From NCBI GenBank assembly GCA_014529385.2, contig CM043965.1:11584412-11642411 (forward strand): a stretch of 58,000 nucleotides of DNA, in the 5' to 3' direction. This DNA is from Adiantum capillus-veneris. Lineage: Eukaryota > Streptophyta > Polypodiopsida > Polypodiales > Pteridaceae. The notes beneath the pieces were generated by a model, which was not told the origin of the DNA, made no database searches, and saw only the letters and a program-made list of their open reading frames with translations. The position numbers were made by a program, and so were the translations under genes. The first letter of the stretch is position 1. Every line of letters begins with the position of its first letter. Below are positions 1 through 9,550 of the stretch, piece by piece.

Positions 1-655
1 TGCCTGCCATCAAGATCGCTCTTGCGGTGGTCTCACTAGAAAAGTGACCTCCAGCTAATCCAACATGTGCTTGTCCTATAATCGGAATACACTCGTTTTC
101 ATTTGCACAAAGACACAAATGTTGATCTTTACCTCTCCAATACAATTAGTTCCCAATAAGAGCATAGTCTCTTGCTTCAGTTTCAATTGCTCTTTGATGA
201 CGTTTACTCGTATCCTCAGGAAATGTCCGGCTCGATAAGTAAGTAACCATATAGTTACTCCACTTAGGAATAGGTGACATCTAAAACAATGTTATGGGTG
301 TTTGTTTTTGACATTGAGGGAAATCCTTTACAAAAGATTGAACATCTCTCCTCATAGTCGGCAAAAATACTCCAAGTCTCAAGATTCATTGCATAGTTTG
401 GTCTTCTGCAAAGTGAAGTCATACTATGGTAACATGTGCTTCACTTAGGTACTGTTATTTTTCTTGAGGATTAATGCATAAAAGCAATATCTCGTCCCAA
501 TTTCTTTTGTACAGCCTACCAACTAGTAATTGATACATAGTCGATTGCTCGATTAATCTGATCGTGATAGGAAGTGTGTTAGAAGCTGGACACACCCTAC
601 ATAAAATGACTGCTCGGCGGATTATTATTTTTTGTAATTATTCATTTATTGAGAA
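1..655 (-). pseudogene. Decayed gypsy family-A integrase fragment (inverted)
   Basis: Read on the minus strand, this stretch encodes a broken protein that parallels 18790-19440 in the plus-strand element. Recognisable blocks are YQLLVGRLYKRNWDEI, then LLLCINPQE, then RAIETEARDYALIG, and finally AHVGLAGGHFS with the H...H spacing of an integrase zinc-binding domain. Several stops interrupt it. Like the plus-strand copy it has two successive zinc-binding-type segments joined by a RAIE-EARDY linker, so that duplication belongs to the family. The fragment runs off the left edge; similarity fades somewhere between 610 and 655. It is a relic of a second family-A element in opposite orientation to the main one. 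Confidence 0.7.
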
Positions 656-673
656 AACCCGACATTTCACCTT

Positions 674-1503
674 TGTAAATATTGGGGCTTATAGAAGTTT
701 CCAGATTGTATCCCAGTTTTGACATTTAGATTGAGTAGATGGTTAAATTGGAACCTTATGGTTTGAGATTGTAAGGTATTTTTACCACTTTTTGACCTTA
801 ATGAAAAACCTGTCATTTTAAAAGAGTGAAGTCTGTGAGTGAGCGTACTGTGTACGAGAAAGAGTGAGAGCTTCATCTTGACGCTACGCGCACGCCGGTG
901 GTCAGAATCGAGTACGAAGAAGTGCAGCATGTTGTCCCCGACGAGAGCTACACGCCGATACCTACATTGCGGGTGTAAGGTCTGGTTTTGTGAGCTCGAC
1001 CTACGAGCTTCATCTGGTGATTCGGTGAGCATACGTTATCCGTTTTTTCATTTTAGCATATCCACGCATTCGCATTGAGTAGAGCTACACATTAGGCACT
1101 TTAGTTTTCGGAAACGAGGACCTGCAAATTTCGGCCAGACATCCTAAGTGATTTTGCACCAGGTGTTTAAGATTGGGATTTTGGTTCATAGACCTTAGGG
1201 AGAGCGACCTATTGTTGGTGTTAGTAGGGTCTCCTTCAAGTTCTGTGGTGTTTCGAGACCGTTTGTGATGGGTATTTGGCTCTTGTAAGTATTGTAGGAA
1301 ACCTCCTCTTATGCACTCATGAAGGATGTAGCTTAGACATTGGGTAGAGACCTCTGTAGGAATTAGTCGAGAGTCGGTCGAGTGTAGATTGACACCCTAT
1401 GCTTGCTTCCACGCGCCTGCGGGTCGAGCTTCATCCTTAGCTGACAAATCTTGTTAGGTGAGTTCTCGCTGTGCTGACGTCCGTCACGGCGTATCCGCCA
1501 ACA
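674..1503 (+). repeat. Putative 5' LTR of giant gypsy element E1
   Basis: The block begins with TGTAAATATTGGGG and ends with CCAACA, directly followed by a primer-binding-like sequence, which is what fixes the right end. The last ~480 bases match 31219-31729 in order and spacing, with shared anchors GATTGACACCC, AGCTTCATCC and GTTCTCGCT. Both copies hold a splice-donor-like GGTRAG (GGTGAGC at 1024, GGTAAGAGC at 31218). The left end is uncertain because the distal copy seems to lack ~200 bases of U3 and no target duplication is visible. A half-palindrome arm AGACATCCTA occurs at 1137-1146. Confidence 0.55.
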
Positions 1504-1504
1504 T

Positions 1505-1522
1505 AGGCGTCGTTGCTGGGGA
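1505..1522 (+). other. Primer-binding site of E1
   Basis: AGGCGTCGTTGCTGGGGA matches 15 of 18 bases of the common plant gypsy primer site TGGCGCCGTTGCCGGGGA; two of the differences are C-to-T. It sits one base after the proposed LTR end CCAACA. Confidence 0.6.
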
Positions 1523-3320
1523 CGAAAACCCTAGGTACTTGACCGAGACTAGTCCTTAAGGATAGGGATTCTCTGGCTTGATAGAGTCTCGTTTTACATT
1601 TAGATGGGATCAGAGGGTGGAGGACTCTCTAGGTCTTAGAGGGAGTCTAGGAAGCGTGTGTCTGGCCTAGATCCTTCGACTTAAGTAGACTGAGATAATT
1701 TTAGGTATTAGTTGTGGTGTAGAGAGTAGGAGTTTGAGTGGTAGAAGCGGTGAAAGGAGAGCTTGAGAGTTCGGAGAGGCCAAGAAGCAACCAAAACACC
1801 ATTATCACCATTTCACATGATGAGTAGGAGTAGGGTAAGTAGGACATCATGATTTATGGTCTAGAGCACTTCATGCATGTTATACTTGCTATTAGGTTCA
1901 TCACAAGGTTGTAAAAGACGCAAACGAGTGGTTGAAAGCTGAAGTGAAGTTCAAAAGTTGTTGTGAGTGTTTCTGATAGAGCTGGAGAGCATCAGGAGCA
2001 TTCCTGTTAGGAAAAAAAATAAATTTTAAGCCAGGAGACATCCTACACGTAGGATGTCTACAGGGTGATCTGGTGGAAATTTTGAAGTTTTGAGTTGACC
2101 AGTGTGTTCAAAAGGTAGGTTTTACCCTATTTTCACATGGAAAGTGAAAATTTGACCATATCTTGACAGGATAAGGCCAGATAGACTGAAATTTCCAGAC
2201 ATCCTACCCAAATTGTTCCAAGGCATTATTTTAAGACCAAAACCATAGGATGGTTGCATGAGCATGATTTGCATGATATATTGAGTGACTGAGAGAGGTT
2301 TTATCTCAATTGGGTAAGAAAATTGGGTTCTAAGCAGACTTTAGCATCTTTGACTGAAAAGGGCTAGAACAGCTAAAATTGGGGTCTTTTGAAATCCAAA
2401 CCAAAATCTAAGCATAGCACTGGGTTGCTGACATCAAGGGGAAGTTGTGGCACATGTCTGGGGTCAAACAGGCCAAAAAGACATCCTACGTGTAGGATGT
2501 GTTTTGTGTGATCTGGCACTCCAAATCCAGCTTTGAACATACCAAAGTGATCAGCACCTCAAGAGGAGTCTGTTCTTTACATTTGAATTCATTTTGATCA
2601 GTTAGACATGCGATGCGTAAAATGTCTAATGCATGAAATTGAAGCCAAAAACTGACTCTAGGCATAACAGGGTGTTGTATAGCGTGAGGCAAGCCTCCTA
2701 GTCAGTTTTGGTCCAAATTGGAGTTGATTTGACTGGTCATACCAACATTAGGCTGCTAGAATAGATTTCTAATCCATTGACCAGCTTATAGGTGTCCAAA
2801 TCAAAAAGTAAAAACAGCTGTGGATTCAGCACATCAAGGGGAGTCTATAGTGCAAAAGTCCAGGTAAAATAGGGCAGGAGACATACTACATGTAGGATGT
2901 CTACTAGGGCTTAGTGAAGAGAAAATTTGACTGAGGTTATATAGTGATGTTCCATTTGACTGAAGGTTTCAGAACTTCTTTCAGAAGTGAATTTGGACCT
3001 TGTTTGACCTTTTGACAGAGCAAAGACTGAATTAAGACTTTTCAGGTAAATTGACCAACATTCGAGGGAAGTACAATTCCAGATTAGCAGACCTAATCCA
3101 GAACATCAGAAGTGTATAAATACAGTAGTGGTTGGGGTTAACCCTCCAGTTATACCAATCATTACTAAAACCACCTCTAGCGGTTAAATGTTTTGATTCG
3201 ATTGCCGAAATTAAACGCTTGTGTACAGGTATATTCAGCGGCAAAGAAAGAAGTTGTGCAGAAACTGATCCTTTGCCAGGTGACTGGTTGGATTTGTGTT
3301 AAGTTGCATTGCTAAGTTTG
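1523..3320 (+). repeat. E1 gag leader with three palindromic repeats
   Basis: This is a non-coding leader between the primer site and gag. Palindromes with arms AGACATCCTA / TAGGATGTCT lie at 2036-2059 (perfect arms, CACG centre), 2479-2502 (one arm mismatch) and 2879-2902 (one arm mismatch). Spacing is 443 and 400 bp. A half-site is at 2197-2206. The intervals are diverged tandem repeats: a block around CATCAAGGGGA recurs near 2433 and 2832, and CACCTCAAGAGGAG near 2555. The leader ends with GCTAAG (AG at 3315-3316) and an ATG at 3321, giving an intron-like end. A splice-donor-like GGTGAG lies upstream at 1024. Confidence 0.7.
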
Positions 3321-4184
3321 ATGAATTTAAGATCAGGAAGATACATTTTTAGAGACCAAAAGGTGGCAGGTGATCAGGGTAGCTTAGTGTCCACCGAGGA
3401 GAGTGTAACTCAGGCAAGGCTAGATCCACTAACACCGATTATTGAGGAGGGTAGTGATACTTACACTTCATCAGACAAATCCTTCTTCATGATGGGTAAT
3501 CAACAACCAGGAGGTTTCACCTATGACGGACCAATGCTAGGAGGAAGCACCTCCCTAAATCCTTTGAATGATTCCAAGTTCACTGTAATCTTCTTAGAAG
3601 GAACAAACTCGAGGGGAGCCCTAGTTTATTCTGACTATCGAGGACGCAAGTGTATTTGTATTGAAGAAAGACTTTCTCAGAGATTGGAGATAATTCAAGT
3701 CTATGATGATGGAGATAGATTTCGAGACGAAAAGGGGAACCACTATCTAGTTAGTAACCCTGAGGATTACAATAGATATGGAGATACGGTGGCAAAAGGA
3801 AAAATGGTTTCAGAAACTCAAGAACCGCCTGCAAACATTGATCGACCTGGATCGCTTTTTATGTATGATAAGAAAACAACCAGGATCTCAAACTGTAATG
3901 AGAATGTGGGAGTTTACAAGCATGAGAGCGAGGAAATAGTCTCTTACTTTCATTGCAAAGAACCCTACCCAAACAAATTAAGCAAAGACAAATTTCTTTA
4001 CTTATTCTCTTATGAAATTGCTATGGGGAAGGATATCGTTTTCGTTGATACGTACGAGCGAGAATACAAACGTATTCTCCTAGAGGAGGTAGAAAAGTCA
4101 ATAGTTCCAGAAGCATCAACATATGCCCAAGAAGAAGTGCCAAGAGCCACCTACATCCCTAGCAAGTTGACAAATCCATTTTAA
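3321..4184 (+). CDS. E1 first ORF, N-terminal gag-region protein of unknown function
   Basis: This is an open frame of 287 codons starting at the first ATG (MNLRSGRY). I do not recognise a domain. The N-terminus with LRSGR resembles starts of other plant gypsy gag proteins. The middle is mixed charged and glycine-rich (MGNQQPGGFTYDGP), and the C-terminal half is rich in K, E and Y without transmembrane or signal features. Decayed but translatable coding continues after the TAA towards the gag core at 4541, so this is probably the N-terminal part of the E1 polyprotein. The ATG lies 4 bases after an AG, which parallels both downstream cassettes. Confidence 0.55.
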   Translation: MNLRSGRYIFRDQKVAGDQGSLVSTEESVTQARLDPLTPIIEEGSDTYTSSDKSFFMMGNQQPGGFTYDGPMLGGSTSLNPLNDSKFTVIFLEGTNSRGALVYSDYRGRKCICIEERLSQRLEIIQVYDDGDRFRDEKGNHYLVSNPEDYNRYGDTVAKGKMVSETQEPPANIDRPGSLFMYDKKTTRISNCNENVGVYKHESEEIVSYFHCKEPYPNKLSKDKFLYLFSYEIAMGKDIVFVDTYEREYKRILLEEVEKSIVPEASTYAQEEVPRATYIPSKLTNPF

Positions 4185-4540
4185 GAAGAGTATGACGCCA
4201 CCTCACATTCTACCCGCCAGTAGACGTTCAACAGCGAGAACCAACCAGCAACCCAGCCATCATTGCAGGCATGGCTTAGACAGAGTGCAACATTAGAACA
4301 AGACCAAAACCGAGATGGTTATCAAGCCGCATGAGGGATAAGGAATTTACAAGAACCACCACTCTATTCACGGTATCAAGGCGAGAGTAAGCCAAAAACT
4401 CAACAGAGCCTGGAACACCACCCATAGAACGAGTTCGAAGAGATGAACCATCTCTTGCAAGAACCGTCAGAAATTACGGCTTAGAAGCACCACTGGGAGA
4501 GGAACCAGCCCACTACCGAAGGCCAGAGGAGGTATATAGA
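4185..4540 (+). pseudogene. Decayed gag linker of E1
   Basis: In one frame this reads as gag-like polypeptide broken by several stops (for example EEYDATSHSTRQ, then QAWLRQSATLEQDQN, then EEMNHLLQEP). It joins the first ORF to the gag core, with no alternative gene visible. Confidence 0.45.
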
Positions 4541-5143
4541 TTGGGACGAGGAGATCCAATGATGAGATTTGTAGACCATCGTAGAATTAGACATTCTCAA
4601 GTGCAAAAATGGGTAAACAAGAAATACACGGGAAGCAGAGATCCAAGAGATCATGTAGCAGCCTCTGTGCGTGTAATTAGAGCTAAAGAGGTGTTAGACT
4701 TCCCTACCCAATTTGTAGGGTTTGGACTAACCCTAGGGGAGGATACTGCTACTTGGTTTGACTCTTTGGAGCGTAGAGACTTTGAGTCTATGGAGGAGGT
4801 GTTTGACGAGTTTATTGAGGAATTCTCACAAAGGGGGATAGCTCATAATACTGTCTCACAAATCCATAAATTCAAACAGAAAGACGGGGAATTTGTGCAA
4901 AAGGTAGCCCTACGACTAAAAAGATATGTTAAGTTCTGTCCTATGGAAGGACTGCCAACTCAGTCCAGACTTATGCTTATATTTATCCAAGGGCTGAGAA
5001 ATGGAGATCTCCAGAAGGACTTACATATGAAGAGAAGCACGACGTTAAATGAGTTAACTGAGGAGGCTCTTTATCTTGTAGACAATTGTGCGGTCTACAA
5101 AGAGGGTGAATTCAAGGATCTTGATGACGATTCATCCTCATAG
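4541..5143 (+). pseudogene. E1 gag core (capsid-like) domain
   Basis: About 200 codons resemble the retrotransposon gag capsid domain of Ty3/gypsy elements. The typical elements are FVGFGLTLGEDTATWFDSL (the W-F segment), then EEVFDEFIEEFSQRG, then KFKQKDGEFVQKVALRLKRY, and RLMLIFIQGLRNGDLQKDL. The frame has no convincing start of its own (first ATG near 4559), so it is part of a longer polyprotein. It ends at a TAG at 5141-5143 after an acidic DLDDDSSS, and the same frame stays open to about 5292, so the TAG is likely a lesion. The product would form the nucleocapsid shell of the virus-like particle. Confidence 0.75.
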
Positions 5144-5701
5144 AAAAGTGAAAGCAAGTCCGCAAAGACAGCACCGAACGGAGAAGTAGCTGTAAGCCAG
5201 GAGAAGCTTGTAGAGGAAGTGCTGAAAAAGATTAACTTGTACGCCAAACCTCAGGCTAAACAGCCCAAGTGGTGTGCTATTGAACAAAAATGAACAAACC
5301 ATGGGACGGAGGAATTTTATTATAACAAGGGATATGTGAGAGAGAGACCTTATGCTCCCCAGGCTCAGGTAGCATCTCCTCAACTTCCACCGATGCGTAG
5401 GTATCAAGCAAGCAACCTACGAGGACCTGTAGGTGTAGAAAGACCACAACTAGTGTTGGGCAGCAACCACCCCTACCAGGATTACGACCAGTCGGCATCA
5501 GATACACACCAATAGTAACCGAACCAGAAGAGAAGTCTTTGGTGCCTATGCATGCATATTACGAAGATCCCAATGGATATGCTACAAATCCTGTCTATTA
5601 TCCACCGGAAGAACCCTCAACGCCAGAACCATGCAACATGATAGGAAGTGCATGACCACCAATAGCTGCACAAGTAGCAAGAGAAGGAACATATAGCTTG
5701 G
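5144..5701 (+). pseudogene. E1 gag C-terminal linker, decayed
   Basis: The frame of the gag core continues (KSESKSAKTAPNGEVAV, then EEVLKKINLYAKPQAKQPKW) to a TGA near 5292. It then carries on in decayed form as a proline/glutamine-rich stretch (YVRERPYAPQAQVASPQLPP) up to the zinc-knuckle ORF. Confidence 0.5.
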
Positions 5702-5953
5702 ATGAACCGAACATTGTTGTTCATAGCCAACGGAGGCATGGGCGGGCAGAGACATGCATACCAACAAAGAGGAGCTCCAGGAGCACCTCAACAACCTAAG
5801 GGACCCTGCTACAAGTGTGGTGGAGACCATTGGCTAAGAGATTGTCCTCATGATGAAATCATTAGAGTCAACGCATATTGCACCGAGTGCGGAGTTACTC
5901 ATTTGATTCCTGATTTCCCTAAAACCAGAGCAAAGGAGCAAAAAGTACCTTGA
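5702..5953 (+). pseudogene. E1 nucleocapsid zinc knuckles
   Basis: This is an 83-codon frame with a CCHC knuckle, CYKCGGDHWLRDC (C-x2-C-x4-H-x4-C), which binds RNA in gag proteins. A second knuckle-like unit, CTECGVTHLIPDF, follows, in which the last Cys is Phe. A glycine/glutamine-rich basic stretch precedes them. The stop overlaps the next frame at 5950-5953, so a one-base frameshift probably separates this from the following segment of the same polyprotein. Confidence 0.7.
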
Positions 5954-6306
5954 ACATGCTGGAAGAAGTGCCTTCCAGTGGAGGGTCAGGAAACAAGACA
6001 ATAATACCTATTCAGGAAGTGACACGAGCCCAAGCTCAAAGAATGACGAACGAACCCATAATTGAAGAGCCAAAAACCAATGCCCCAAGTTCAAAAGTAA
6101 AGAGTCATAGAAGCACTTGGAAAGCTAGAAAGGCGCGTATGAAAGCCACGAGAGAACGAGAGCAAATGGCTCTATCCGAGGAGTTAAAACACACCAAGGA
6201 TAGATTAGAGCGGTTAGAGGATCTAGCTAGCCTAAGCTCACACACAATGGCAACCATAGCACCCAAGGAAATAGCAGAACCCAAAAGTGCAAGATCAGGA
6301 GGATGA
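5950..6306 (+). pseudogene. E1 gag-pro linker with coiled coil
   Basis: This is a 118-codon frame in a different register from the zinc knuckle. Its C-terminal half is strongly basic and heptad-like (RKARMKATREREQMALSEE, then LKHTKDRLERLEDL), predicting a coiled coil. I see no catalytic motif. It lies between nucleocapsid and protease. Confidence 0.4.
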
Positions 6307-6940
6307 GTGTTTGTAGAAAAGGTAAATGAGCATTTAGATGCACTTTTAAAGCCTACGAAGCCAGACTCACAAACAACCAAACCCAAGAGCAAAGATGGAT
6401 GACTTATCCATATGCTGAAATAGAAAAACAGTGGTTGGAAATGTGTCGAAAGATGATTGAAACAGCTCAATACCTGATAGAAAACCCACTTGGTAAACCT
6501 ACAAGTTAGCATGAAGTACTAGCTCCAACCCCTATCAAACCAACTTTAGAGAAACAAGTAGAAACAAAGGAGAGACTCATGAATGACTCTGAGTCTACGG
6601 GACAACCTATCATAGTGCCAAATACAACAGATGAGGCAAGTGAGGGGTTCTAGCCTAAAACATTGGTAGAAATGGGTAAGGATGGTAACGGTCTAAATGA
6701 CCTGTGGAAGCAAATCCGTGATGCCAACGAAGCTAACAGGGTGAGTTACCACACGAATAGCACGAGAAAAGAGAAAAATGAGATCTTACCTCCTATTGAA
6801 GAATTTGAGGCAAGATCACAAATGAACTTTGATATGCATTCACAAGGGGGAGACCAGGGGTTAATTAGTTCGGGGCACAGCTAACCAGACTCGCTAAAAA
6901 ATCTAACTCTTACCTAGGAGAGTATGAAGCCAAGTCTGAG
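6307..6940 (+). pseudogene. Decayed E1 linker before protease
   Basis: Frame-broken coding: readable pieces are AEIEKQWLEMCRKMIETAQY, then KPTLEKQVETKERLMNDS and a 73-codon frame at 6663-6884 (MGKDGNGLNDLWKQIRDANE). No known domain is seen. It is treated as one decayed polyprotein segment. Confidence 0.4.
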
Positions 6941-8260
6941 GTGAGAGAAATCCCATCCCAAAGACTTTCCTCTAATAGAGTGATGGATTCACAAGGGTTG
7001 ATTGAGTTATTGTCCATCCCGGTGGCATGCACAATCACATTAGCCGAACTTCTGAGGTTACGACCAAACATGTGGACCACCATAGGCAAATGCTTAGAAA
7101 AATTTGGAGTGAAAGACCCCACGTCGAAGCTTCAAGAAGGGATCAGAGAATTGGACAAGCCTCAACTAAACACTAGGCCAGTACCATTAAACAAGGTTGG
7201 AGAATATTGCGAGGGAGAAAATGGAAACACCACGCTACCAGTAGAATTTCAAGGAGTAGTTTCCAAAGCTATTCTAAACAGTGGAGTAGGAGTCGCTATT
7301 GCCACCAAGGAAATCTGGAAAAAATGGGGAAAACCGGCTTTGAGAGCTACCAGAATGAAAATGCAATTGGCAGATGGGTTCATGGAAAAGCCTTTAGGAA
7401 TCTTAGAAAAAGTAATTGTCACTTCGTGCAAAATCGAGTATGAGCATACATTTGCAATAGTCGATCTCGACAAAAAGAACAATTACGAGATCATCTTGGG
7501 AAGACCATTCATGAGACAATTAAAGATGGTCCAGAATTGGGGTTACGACCATATCTACCTCAGACATGGCGAGACTACAACCAAAATACAACAAAAAGAC
7601 CATAGTTATAAAGATGTGAACCAGACACCTGTGGAAAAGTTTGATTCAGCTACATTGGCAGGATCCGAACTCCCAACATTGTTCGGGCAACAAAAAGAGC
7701 TATGGATGTGTGGAGCTTTACATTGTGGGAGCTTAAAAAGAGAGGAATGCGTCTTAGAAAGAGCTATTGAGGACAAGGATTATATTCCGGAACCTTTTCC
7801 TGAAGATGCCTTGGAACCTCTGGAATGGGAACACATACTAGCAACGTTGGATGTCTGTACCATTACAGATAGCCCAACAACAAAATTTTACGATAAGGAT
7901 GGCTATGATGTGCTACCCTATTACATGGTAAGCCTTATACCAGGAGGAGATGAGATTGTAGAACCACCAGAACAAGAAGAGTTTTATAACTCCTCTGAGC
8001 ATCTGGAGGTGAATAACGATGCAGATAACGAGTGTTCGGATAGCTTAAGCGAGCGTGGGGAGAAAACAGACAATATCAAGTTTTATGATTTTGCCAATCA
8101 GCACCCTAGATGCCAGGAACGCTATAGGAAGAAACGAGCAGAAAATAAAATGAGAGAGAACCTGATGCCCAGGATAAAAGATAAAACTCACTATCTAATG
8201 CTTGTCAAAGCAGAGGATTGTGTAAAAGACCAAATATCAGGAAGATTCTCAAAAATTTGA
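6941..8260 (+). pseudogene. E1 aspartic protease region
   Basis: This open stretch of 439 codons, lacking its own ATG at the start, holds a retropepsin-like domain near residues 95-215. The active-site position reads ILNSGVG (residues 111-117), where a working enzyme has D-S/T-G, so the catalytic Asp is replaced by Asn. The C-terminal signature YEIILGRPFMRQL is well kept at residues 182-194. A long acidic region follows (EPPEQEEFYNSSEH), then a basic tail (RCQERYRKKRAENKMRE). It leads towards the RT, interrupted by gypsy B at 8398. The protease would cleave the polyprotein; this copy looks inactive. Confidence 0.65.
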
Positions 8261-8397
8261 AGGGAAAGAACGCAAGAGGAAATAAAACAAGTACGGAAAG
8301 CTAAAACAAAAACAAAATCACAAAAATCAAAACAGGAAAAAACAAAAGACCCAGAGAGGACCAAATTGGAGCGTAAAAAGAAATACCAAGAACTAAA
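8261..8397 (+). pseudogene. E1 pro-RT linker up to the gypsy B insertion
   Basis: Lysine/glutamine-rich coding (EEIKQVRKAKTKTKSQKSK, then LERKKKYQELKR) continues after the TGA at 8258-8260. It is cut at 8398 by gypsy B and resumes at 17098. Confidence 0.4.
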
Positions 8398-8401
8398 ACG
8401 G
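8398..8401. repeat. Target duplication of gypsy B (left)
   Basis: ACGG directly precedes the left LTR and recurs at 17094-17097 directly after the right LTR. A fifth base (A) is shared but overlaps the LTR end. Confidence 0.75.
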
Positions 8402-9522
8402 TGTGAGCGGGATGAAAACACACACAGCGCCTCTATAACGACCCGACACACACTCTTGGGAAGATACACACACACACACTATGGGGCACCACTCGGCTTA
8501 GACAACACACCTGGCCGAGACAGGGAACACACCTCTGGAGTGAGAGGAGAGAGACTATCCACTTGCCCACTCCACACACACACACACACACACCCAAAAA
8601 ACTCAGCTCAAAAGAGGAGAATTTCTGATGTTTAGATACAATTGAGCTTGGGGCAAATAGCTCACACAATATGGGTAAAATAAGCCAGATACAATCACAA
8701 ACTAGAGAAGAAACTTCGCTCATAGGAGAATTTACACAGAAAAACAGCAAGAAAAGAGTGAGGAATTTGGCAAAATGGACAGCGCCATCGCGTCCGGAAC
8801 GGCCCAAAACCCCAGTCTACAATGTCAAAGTGCTCAAATCCGACCTCGGATGAGCAGTTTACGGCCAAAACAGGCTCCAAAAACCCCAAAAACACACCTG
8901 CGGCTGTTCCTCCTCTCTTCTCCACGTTTTTTCTGGTCTTCTCTATGTTTTTTCAGTTCCCACACTTATCTTTTTTACTTGGGCACCCTTGGCCTTTTAG
9001 ATGACCTCAAACGGACCCCGAACAGGCCAAAAACTGACCTCGCAGTGCATAGTTGTCACCTTTTTGCATCATTCGCACACCTGGCACTCAGCTTTTTCCC
9101 AATAATGCATCTCGCCACCACGTGAAGTGGCCCCAAAAAGTGTTCCTAATGATGACCTTTCTGCATAACTCTCACAAGAAAACACCCACGTTGTGTCCGT
9201 CCTCATCCGCATGCAAATATTGACCCCGTTCGCCCTCCTGACGCCACTCGATGCCATCTGACGCACCTGCTTACCTCATGTCGTCAGCCCGCGGATAGCT
9301 TCCTCGAGAAGTTTTACACGCTATAAACTCCTCATTATTGTAGAAAAACACAGTGGTACTGGTAATAGTGAAAATCGATGCACTATGTACACCCTGTCCT
9401 ACCTGTACACATGTGGGCCCCACGTAACCACCTGGCTCTGAAAAATGGGCAATCCTTTATTCGATGCACCATGCATGGGTATGTACATATGCGCAATCCC
9501 TTGCTCTAAAAAACTCCTGACA
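8402..9522 (-). repeat. Gypsy B 3' LTR (left copy)
   Basis: It starts TGTGAGCGGGATG and ends CTCCTGACA, nearly identical to 15943-17093. It contains CA microsatellites around 8464-8480 and 8574-8592 that differ in length from the other copy, and lacks a ~15-base segment present at about 16208 there. Apparent ORFs in it are chance frames. Confidence 0.92.
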
Positions 9523-9545
9523 TAATTTGCCCATCCCCTAGCCTG
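9523..9545 (-). other. Gypsy B polypurine tract
   Basis: On the minus strand the sequence next to the LTR is AGGCTAGGGGATGGGCAAAT, a purine-rich primer for plus-strand DNA synthesis. A 15-base copy of its core occurs internally at 13642-13656. Confidence 0.6.
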
Positions 9546-9550
9546 CTAGA

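Noticed and set aside
8433-9266. Several open frames on both strands in the gypsy B LTR (for example 8433-8807 and 8775-9125), repeated at 15795-16837
   Set aside because: They lie in LTR sequence with CA microsatellites and have no recognisable motif; both copies exist only because the LTR is duplicated.
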